Assembly: GCF_002210295.1 (NCBI RefSeq)
Contig: NZ_MWQH01000001.1
Span: 124,001 to 188,000, forward strand
DNA from: Fibrobacter sp. UWB5
GTDB taxonomy: Bacteria; Fibrobacterota; Fibrobacteria; Fibrobacterales; Fibrobacteraceae
DNA length: 64,000 nt
Direction of reading: 5' to 3'
Shown: in pieces, positions 28,622 to 34,481 of the stretch
Layout: every line of letters starts with the position of its first letter
Position numbering within the stretch: the first letter of the stretch is position 1
The notes under the pieces: model-generated
The model's input: only the letters and a program-made list of their open reading frames with translations
Databases searched by the model: none
Told to the model about the DNA's origin: nothing
Translations under genes and position numbers: made by a program

Positions 28622-29185
28622 ATGGATACATCAATTCTCGACAAAGCGATTGTTTTTGCGGTCAAGGCGCACCAGGGGGCAGAACGCAAGGGGAAGGGTT
28701 TCCCGTATATCGTCCACCCGATGGAAGCCGTCTCGATTGCCGCTACCATGACAAACGACCAGGAGCTTCTGGCCGCCGCTGCATTGCATGATACCGTAGA
28801 AGATACGGCGGTCACGCTCAAGGATGTGGAACGGGAATTCGGCAAGCGCATTGCGGAACTTGTCGAGGCGGAATCCGACATTGAATTTGAAGGTAAGAGC
28901 CGCCAAGAAAGCTGGCGCCTTCGTAAAGAAGAAGCCATTGAACGCCTGTCGACGGCGACGAACGAAGTCAAGATGGTTGCTCTTGCGGATAAATTAAGTA
29001 ACATGCGCGCCATCTACCGCGATTACCAAGCGATTGGCGACAAGGTGTGGGACTTGTTCTGTGTCAAGGACAAGGCTTCGCACGAATGGCATTTCCGCGG
29101 GCTTGCCCGTGCCCTCGCTAGCCTCAAGGGAACTTTCGCTTACGATGAATTCGCCGAAACCATCGACAAGGTATTCGGAAAGTAG
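28622..29185 (+). CDS. Small alarmone hydrolase-like HD protein (MESH1/SpoT-HD type)
   Basis: This 187-residue protein consists of just an HD hydrolase domain of the RelA/SpoT type. It has KAHQGAERKGKGFPYIVHP (H32), ALHDTVEDT (H56, D57, E60, D61) and LADKLSNMRAI (D123), matching the Mn2+ and catalytic positions of MESH1-like hydrolases. These remove the 3'-pyrophosphate from (p)ppGpp. A synthetase gene follows after 8 bases. A TACATT -10 lies 7 bases before the ATG with no Shine-Dalgarno, so translation is probably leaderless. Substrate is inferred from motifs. Confidence 0.85.
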   Translation: MDTSILDKAIVFAVKAHQGAERKGKGFPYIVHPMEAVSIAATMTNDQELLAAAALHDTVEDTAVTLKDVEREFGKRIAELVEAESDIEFEGKSRQESWRLRKEEAIERLSTATNEVKMVALADKLSNMRAIYRDYQAIGDKVWDLFCVKDKASHEWHFRGLARALASLKGTFAYDEFAETIDKVFGK

Positions 29186-29193
29186 GCCAAGCA

Positions 29194-30303
29194 ATGGATC
29201 AGCAAGAAAAAAAGAATTACGGGCTTCCTCCGAAAGAAACCTTGATTCTGGAAGAATACCGCGAACAGCATGTTTTTTTTGAAAAGCTTTTGCGGGTGGT
29301 CAAGCGCATTCTTCGCGAAAGCATCGAAGAAAATAAAATCTACATCAACGCCATCGAAGGCCGCGTCAAGGCCGAAGATAGCCTTGCGGGCAAACTCGAG
29401 CGCAAGTCGGGCAAGTATAATTCTCTTTCAGATTTGACGGACATTCTGGGCGTTCGCATCATTACTTTCTACAGCGACGAGGTCGATAAAGTTGCCGCCC
29501 TTGTGGGCCGCCTTTTCGAAATTGACTGGGAAAACAGCATCGATAAACGTAAGATGCATGAAATCCATAGCTTTGGCTACAACTCGCTGCATTACATTTG
29601 CCGCCTGCCCAAAGAAAAATACTTTGATCCCGAATATCCGCAAATGAACGAAGTGCGTTTCGAAGTGCAAATGCGCACGGCCCTACAGCATGTGTGGTCG
29701 GTGCTTGATCACGATACGGGTTACAAGTCGGGCTTCGAGGTTCCCAAGGAATACCTGCGCAACTTGAATCGCTTGGCAGGCATGTTGGAACTGGTTGATG
29801 AACAATTTTGCGTGATTCGTACGGGAATCAACGACTATCGTCGTCAGGTGCAGTCTTTGGTGAGCTCGGGCAGCTTTGACGAAGTCGAACTCAATGGCGA
29901 CTCGTTTGGGAATTACTTGGAATTGCGTCCGTTCGATATGTTGAACAGGCGTATCGCATCCATTAATCAGGCCGAAATTCACGAGACTTCGCTAACGCGA
30001 TTCCTGAGCGTGTTCGCTTCCTTTGGATTTAAGACATTGGGAGATATCGATCGGCTCATTAAGAGAGATACGGAAGATGCTTACCAGTTGGCAGTATTCC
30101 AGTTGGCAAATACGGACCTCGATATCATCAACTCTTCGCTCGGCGTCATTTCGCTTTGCGCGGTCCATGTGCTTAAACAAGGCGGTGGCGTACTGGAACT
30201 GACCCGCTTCCTGGAAACACTCAACGGGGTGTCTGCCAGCAACAAGCACCGTGCCGAGGGCATTTTCCGTGTGGCGCAGAACCTGTCGTTCATGAAGAAA
30301 TGA
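29194..30303 (+). CDS. RelA/SpoT-type alarmone synthetase without hydrolase domain
   Basis: This 369-residue protein has a RelA_SpoT nucleotidyltransferase domain (about 25-180): RVKAEDSLAGKLERK, D83 in LTDILGVRIITFYSDEVDKV, FGYNSLHYI (127-135) and E157 in EVQMRTALQHVWSVLDHDTGYK. These correspond to the synthetase catalytic Asp and Glu. It transfers pyrophosphate from ATP to GTP/GDP. There is no HD, TGS or ACT domain. The C-terminal 190 residues are helical and were not recognised. With the HD gene 8 bases upstream, the pair splits what is normally one bifunctional Rel protein. A toxin-antitoxin-like toxSAS pair is an alternative. Confidence 0.85.
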   Translation: MDQQEKKNYGLPPKETLILEEYREQHVFFEKLLRVVKRILRESIEENKIYINAIEGRVKAEDSLAGKLERKSGKYNSLSDLTDILGVRIITFYSDEVDKVAALVGRLFEIDWENSIDKRKMHEIHSFGYNSLHYICRLPKEKYFDPEYPQMNEVRFEVQMRTALQHVWSVLDHDTGYKSGFEVPKEYLRNLNRLAGMLELVDEQFCVIRTGINDYRRQVQSLVSSGSFDEVELNGDSFGNYLELRPFDMLNRRIASINQAEIHETSLTRFLSVFASFGFKTLGDIDRLIKRDTEDAYQLAVFQLANTDLDIINSSLGVISLCAVHVLKQGGGVLELTRFLETLNGVSASNKHRAEGIFRVAQNLSFMKK

Positions 30304-30324
30304 TTAGTAAATAGTAAACGAAAA

Positions 30325-30357
30325 ATCCCCAGCATTGTTGCCGGGGATCTTTTGTTT
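30325..30357. terminator. Terminator between alarmone pair and metal-sensor operon
   Basis: ATCCCC-AGC (30325-30333) pairs with GC-CGGGGAT (30340-30348, one mismatch), with T and A runs on both sides; it lies between convergent genes. Confidence 0.75.
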
Positions 30358-30374
30358 TTTGAGGGAGTCAAATT

Positions 30375-31082
30375 TTAGTTAGCCGGAGGCGGAGGAGGCG
30401 GGTTGCCATGCGGGCCGTCATGGTGGTGTTCGCCGTGCGGGCCGGGGCCTTTCGGGCCTTTCTTATGCTCGCGGAACTTCTTCATCTGTTCCTTGTGGAA
30501 GGCGTTGAACTTTTCAAGCTGTTCGGCGGTCAAGATCTTGCCGAGAGCAGCCATTCCGTTAATGCGGTGTTCAAGCAGAGCCTTGTCTGCTTCAAGAACC
30601 TTTGCCTTGGCGGCTTCGATGTTTGCTTCATCTTTGCTTTCCAGGGCGGCGCCCAGGGCCTTTTCGGCTTCGTGCTTTTGCTTGCGGAGTTCCTTGAAAA
30701 TGGAATCGCCCTTCACGCGGCTGGCTTCGATGGCGGCCTTCTGTTCCGGCGTCACCTGCAGCAAGGAATCGATTACTTCAAAGTTCGGGCCTTTGAATTT
30801 CGGACCGGGATCCTTGTCAAAGTCGCCATGCGGACCCTTGTGGCCATGCTTGGCGCAGTTCGGGCAATGGCAAGGTTGACCGTTCTTTTCGCAAGAACAG
30901 GGGAGACCCTTGGTGCAGTCGCAGGGGGCGTTCATCGAGCTGTGTTCGCAAGGGGCGCCTTTTTTGCAGCAGGACATGCCCATGCCGTTACAGCAACAGC
31001 CGCCTTTAAGTGTTCCCAGGAAAAATCCCAGGGCGAGGGCAAGGATTGCGATACTTGCCGCGAAGAGTTTGTTTCCGTTCAT
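30375..31082 (-). CDS. Cys/His-rich periplasmic protein of the Spy/CpxP/CnrX type
   Basis: This 235-residue protein has an N-terminal membrane segment (about 6-24), then a segment with 13 cysteines within about residues 29-80 (GGCCC, SCC, PCDC, PCSC, PCHCPNC). The helical domain that follows carries the LTxxQ-type motifs VTPEQKAAI and LTAEQLEKF. A His/Pro-rich tail (GPHGEHHHDGPHG) closes it. The layout recalls CnrX/CzcE metal sensors and Spy/CpxP chaperones, outside the inner membrane. The gene is third in an operon after an ECF sigma factor and an anti-sigma factor; its ribosome binding site lies inside the end of the anti-sigma gene. Metal or thiol sensing is inferred. Confidence 0.75.
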   Translation of the reverse strand: MNGNKLFAASIAILALALGFFLGTLKGGCCCNGMGMSCCKKGAPCEHSSMNAPCDCTKGLPCSCEKNGQPCHCPNCAKHGHKGPHGDFDKDPGPKFKGPNFEVIDSLLQVTPEQKAAIEASRVKGDSIFKELRKQKHEAEKALGAALESKDEANIEAAKAKVLEADKALLEHRINGMAALGKILTAEQLEKFNAFHKEQMKKFREHKKGPKGPGPHGEHHHDGPHGNPPPPPPAN

Positions 31083-31086
31083 AGAG

Positions 31087-31446
31087 TTACTCCTTGATTA
31101 AATAATTAAAGCCGACAGTTTCTTCCAAAGTTTCGAATTCGTCGCTGGCGGAATTCCCGAGGCTTTCGTACCAGCTCAGGACTTCGGACGGTGCAGAATT
31201 GCTGATCGAAACGTATTCGGTCGAAACAGAATTTTCCTGTTCGATATCGCTGGTAAAAGAAGGCAAAATCGCGGTCAGGCTCACAAGCACAAAGCTTGCG
31301 GCCAGCGGAATCGCGCTGTACCAGCTCTTGATAGGGATAATCTTGCTCTTCGCGTTTTCGGCGTCAAGGCGGGCGCAGACTTTGTCCCACGAGTCAGCCC
31401 GAGGAGTGAGCCGCTCCATTTTCGAGAAGTCAATTTTATTAGACAT
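31087..31446 (-). CDS. Probable membrane anti-sigma factor
   Basis: This 119-residue protein has an N-terminal cytoplasmic part (MERLTPRADSWDKVCARLDAE), one membrane segment (about 42-62, SAIPLAASFVLVSLTAI) and a short exterior tail. This is the layout of small single-pass anti-sigma factors such as CnrY. Its start overlaps the end of the ECF sigma gene by 8 bases, and the Cys-rich sensor gene begins 4 bases after it. No zinc-binding anti-sigma (ZAS) motif was found. The call rests mainly on position and topology. Confidence 0.7.
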   Translation of the reverse strand: MSNKIDFSKMERLTPRADSWDKVCARLDAENAKSKIIPIKSWYSAIPLAASFVLVSLTAILPSFTSDIEQENSVSTEYVSISNSAPSEVLSWYESLGNSASDEFETLEETVGFNYLIKE

Positions 31447-31975
31447 GGTTAAGCTCCTTTTTTAACAATTTCCTTGCGCGACTGAGGCGTGCCTTGATGG
31501 TTCCTTCGGGCATCCTGTAGATTTCCGCCAGGTCTTTCACGTCCAAGTCTTCGGCGTCTTTAAGCCAGAGCATGCTTCGCGTTTCGGCGTTGAGCGTGTT
31601 TAGGGCCTTTTCCAAAAGTTCCGGATTGAAACCGCTCGTGTCGAAGTCCTCGTTTTTGCCGAGAGCCTCTTCCACGATGGTGTCTAAGTGTTCTTCTTCG
31701 AGTTCGCGGTGGCGCTTTTGCGCCCGAAGTTTCATAAGACATTCATTGACGGTGAGCCTGTAAAGCCACGTTGCCAGTGCCGATTGCCCCTGAAAACCCT
31801 GGATTTTCTTCGGAATCTGCACAAAAATGTCCATCAGAACGTCTTCGGCCTCGTCGCGGTCCTTGAGCATACGGAATGCCAAGTTCAGCACGTTCGCGCT
31901 GTGCGCCTGCCAAAGCAGGCTTAACGCTTCGCGGCTACCGCCCTTAAGGTGTTGAAGAATCACTTTTTCGTCCAT
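31439..31975 (-). CDS. ECF sigma factor
   Basis: This roughly 178-residue ECF sigma factor has region 2 (RDEAEDVLMDIFVQIPKKI, ATWLYRLTVNECLMKLR) and region 4 (LNAETRSMLWLKDAEDLDVKDLAEIYRMPEGTIKARLSRARKLLKKEL), separated by a short linker. It directs RNA polymerase to a stress regulon and is probably held by the membrane protein encoded just downstream. The start at 31975 aligns best with the family; an ATG at 32014 would add 13 residues. A TATAAT box lies upstream at 32030-32035 on this strand. Confidence 0.92.
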   Translation of the reverse strand: MDEKVILQHLKGGSREALSLLWQAHSANVLNLAFRMLKDRDEAEDVLMDIFVQIPKKIQGFQGQSALATWLYRLTVNECLMKLRAQKRHRELEEEHLDTIVEEALGKNEDFDTSGFNPELLEKALNTLNAETRSMLWLKDAEDLDVKDLAEIYRMPEGTIKARLSRARKLLKKELNHV

Positions 31976-32075
31976 TGTACCCTTTAGATGCCCTAAAAGT
32001 TGCATCGGTTGCATCTTTTACGAAAAATAATTATAAAAATGTGCGTTTTCTTGCGTTTTTCTATATTTCCCGCAA

Positions 32076-33608
32076 ATGTTTAAGATTTTGCTGGACAAGT
32101 TGAAAGAGGCGTTTGGCTCGGTTTTACCGGTGACGCTGATTGTACTTGCGGTGTCGTTCACACCGTTGGTGACATTGTCCTTTAAGCAACTTGCCGTTTT
32201 TTCGATTTGTGCGGTTTTCTTGATTGGGGGCATCGGGCTTTTTAACCTGGGTGCCGACCTAGCCATGACCCCGATGGGCGAACATGTGGGTTCGGGTCTT
32301 ACCAAATCCAGGCGTTTGCAGTTGCTTGTTTCGGTGTGCTTTGTGATGGGCGTGCTCATTACGGTCGCGGAGCCCGATTTGTCGGTGCTTGCCGAGCAGG
32401 TGCGTGCGGCGGTGGAGCCTACTCTCTTGATCGCGACAATTGGTGTTGGCGTGGGTTGTTTCCTGGCGCTTTCGATTATCAAGATCGTGTTCAAGAAAGA
32501 CCTTTCGACAATCATCATCTTTTTCTACCTCGTGTTGTTCATGCTTGGCATGGTCATGGTTACCTTCGGAAAAGATGTCTTTGTTCCGCTGGCTTTTGAT
32601 TCGGGGGGCGTGACTACGGGCCCGATTACGGTTCCCTTTATCATGGCCCTCGGTGTGGGTGTGGCGGGAGCCATTGGCGGTAAAAATGCGAATGAAAACA
32701 GCTTCGGCCTGATTGCGCTTTGCTCGGTGGGCCCGATTATTGCGCTCATGGGACTCGTGATCTTTTCGAAGGGTGATTTGACGTACCAGCTTTCGGAATC
32801 GGCCTATTCGATTGATGCAAGTCTCGGTATGAACTTTTTGCCGGTCATTTTGGGCGTTGCAAAAGAAGTGCTTGTGGCGCTAGGCTTGATTGTGGTATTC
32901 TTTATGCTGCTCCAGATTACGGTGCTTCGCCTTTCTTGGTCCAAGTTGATTCCGATGGCATTTGGCATTGTGTACACGTTTGTGGGACTGGTGGTGTTTT
33001 TGACGGCAGTTGCGGTCGGGTTCATGCCGATCGGATTTGAACTGGGCAAGCAGCTGGGCGCCATGCCGCGTGCGCTTGTGGTCGCTGGCTTTGTGCTTGG
33101 CCTGGTGGTGGTGCTTGCAGAACCGGCGGTGCACGTGTTGAACAAGCAGGTCGAAGAAGTAACGGGTGGCCTGGTGACCAAGCGCTCGATGCTGATTGCA
33201 CTTTCGGTGGGCGTGGGAATTTCGATTGGTCTTTCGATGATTCGAATTATTGTCGGATTCCCGATTATTTATTACCTGATTCCGGGTTACTTTATTTCGC
33301 TCGGACTTTCGTTCTTTGTGCCTAAGCTTTATACCGCCATTGCCTTTGACTCCGGTGGCGTGGCGAGCGGTCCGTTGACCTCTAGCTTTATTCTGCCGCT
33401 TGCCATTGGTGCTTGCGCAGGCCTGCGTGATGGTGGCGATTCCATTTTGAATTATGCTTTCGGTATTGTCGCGATGGTCGCGATGACGCCCTTGATTACT
33501 ATACAGGTGCTCGGTTTCAGGGCTACCGTTTCGACGGCGCTCCGTAACCGCATGATGATGCGTCGCATCCAGGATGCCGACGACGAACAGATTATCGACT
33601 TTATGTAG
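32076..33608 (+). CDS. DUF1538 membrane protein (probable transporter, duplicated)
   Basis: This 510-residue polytopic membrane protein is made of two similar halves, each with an AEP-containing segment (TVAEPDLSVLAEQV, VLAEPAVHVLNKQVEEV) and an FDSGGV(T/A)(T/S)GP loop followed by helices. This is the DUF1538 arrangement. The substrate is unknown; the repeated, glycine-rich re-entrant-looking loops suggest a transporter or channel. Two PII-like genes follow after 8 bases and are probably its regulators. A TATATT -10 (32062-32067) is followed by 8 bases and the ATG, with no Shine-Dalgarno (likely leaderless). Confidence 0.88.
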   Translation: MFKILLDKLKEAFGSVLPVTLIVLAVSFTPLVTLSFKQLAVFSICAVFLIGGIGLFNLGADLAMTPMGEHVGSGLTKSRRLQLLVSVCFVMGVLITVAEPDLSVLAEQVRAAVEPTLLIATIGVGVGCFLALSIIKIVFKKDLSTIIIFFYLVLFMLGMVMVTFGKDVFVPLAFDSGGVTTGPITVPFIMALGVGVAGAIGGKNANENSFGLIALCSVGPIIALMGLVIFSKGDLTYQLSESAYSIDASLGMNFLPVILGVAKEVLVALGLIVVFFMLLQITVLRLSWSKLIPMAFGIVYTFVGLVVFLTAVAVGFMPIGFELGKQLGAMPRALVVAGFVLGLVVVLAEPAVHVLNKQVEEVTGGLVTKRSMLIALSVGVGISIGLSMIRIIVGFPIIYYLIPGYFISLGLSFFVPKLYTAIAFDSGGVASGPLTSSFILPLAIGACAGLRDGGDSILNYAFGIVAMVAMTPLITIQVLGFRATVSTALRNRMMMRRIQDADDEQIIDFM

Positions 33609-33616
33609 GGGGCGCC

Positions 33617-34033
33617 ATGGATGTAGAAAAGAAAATAAGGAACAGGGTGTTGCGCGGGAGCACGCGTGCCAAGGTTTCCATGAACCGCCTCAAGATCTTG
33701 ATTACGGTGGTGAGCCGTGCCAAGGCGGACTTTTACATGGACCACATTCAGTCTTTTGGCGTGAACATGCAGATGGTTCTGTTCGGGCAGGGAACTGCCC
33801 CGCGTGAAATTGCGACAGCCATGGGCCTAGCCGATTCGGACCGCGCCGTGATTATTAGCATTATTGGCGAAAACAATTTGCGTGCAGCCCTCGATAGCCT
33901 TGCCGAAAAGTTCAATACGATTGTGGGCGGCAAGGGTATTGCCTACACGATTCCGATGGCAAGCATTATCGGCAAGTCCATCTTTAACTTTTTAAGCGAC
34001 AACCGCGATGCGGTACGGAGAAACGAAAAATGA
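33617..34033 (+). CDS. PII-like signalling protein, first of a pair
   Basis: This 138-residue protein fits the PII (GlnB-like) ferredoxin-like fold: RLKILITVVSRAKADFYMDHIQSFGVNMQMVLFGQGTA, then RAVIISIIGENNLRAALDSLAEKF and GGKGIAYTIPMASIIG. There is no uridylylated Tyr motif or canonical T-loop. PII-like proteins trimerise, bind nucleotides or metabolites and gate a partner, here most likely the DUF1538 protein 8 bases upstream. It overlaps the next gene by ATGA. Confidence 0.8.
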   Translation: MDVEKKIRNRVLRGSTRAKVSMNRLKILITVVSRAKADFYMDHIQSFGVNMQMVLFGQGTAPREIATAMGLADSDRAVIISIIGENNLRAALDSLAEKFNTIVGGKGIAYTIPMASIIGKSIFNFLSDNRDAVRRNEK

Positions 34034-34434
34034 GCGGATTCAATCACGAAGTCATCTTTTGTATTGTGAATACCGGATTCTCTGAAACCGTGATGGAAGC
34101 GGCGAAGGATGCCGGTGCCCGCGGCGGTACGATTCTGAATGCCCGCGGTACGGCGAACAAGGAAGCCGAGTCGTTTTTCCATATCGCGATTCAGCCCGAA
34201 AAAGAAATCGTCATGATTCTGGTGGACGCCAAGATCAAGGATGCCGTTTTGCATGCCCTTTACCAGAAGGCGGGACTTGACACCATGGGTCAGGGAATTG
34301 CATTTTCGCTCCCGGTGGACAACGTGGTTGGCCTTACCCCGTGGAAGGCGGAAATCAAGGCTGCCGAGGTTGCTGCCGAAAAAGCGGCTGAAAAAGCTGA
34401 AGTCGCCGTCGAAAACGCTGAAAAACAGCAGTAG
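34030..34434 (+). CDS. PII-like signalling protein, second of a pair
   Basis: This 134-residue PII-like protein reads HEVIFCIVNTGFSETVMEAAKDAGARGGTILNARG (the ARGGTI loop resembles PII GRGGxxG), then EKEIVMILVDAKIKDAVLHALYQKAGL and GQGIAFSLPVDNVVGL. An Ala/Glu/Lys-rich tail (about 105-134) looks like a coiled coil. It overlaps the first PII-like gene by four bases. The pair could form mixed trimers on the DUF1538 transporter (inference). Confidence 0.8.
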   Translation: MSGFNHEVIFCIVNTGFSETVMEAAKDAGARGGTILNARGTANKEAESFFHIAIQPEKEIVMILVDAKIKDAVLHALYQKAGLDTMGQGIAFSLPVDNVVGLTPWKAEIKAAEVAAEKAAEKAEVAVENAEKQQ

Positions 34435-34481
34435 TTCCGAGTCGTTTTTTACAACTTAATAACTTTTTTTATTATTAGGGT

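Noticed and set aside
29194-30303. Calling the alarmone synthetase a toxin
   Set aside because: Only the gene order suggests it. The domain has ordinary synthetase residues and a housekeeping role is equally likely, so the feature is annotated as a synthetase and the toxin idea is kept as a finding.
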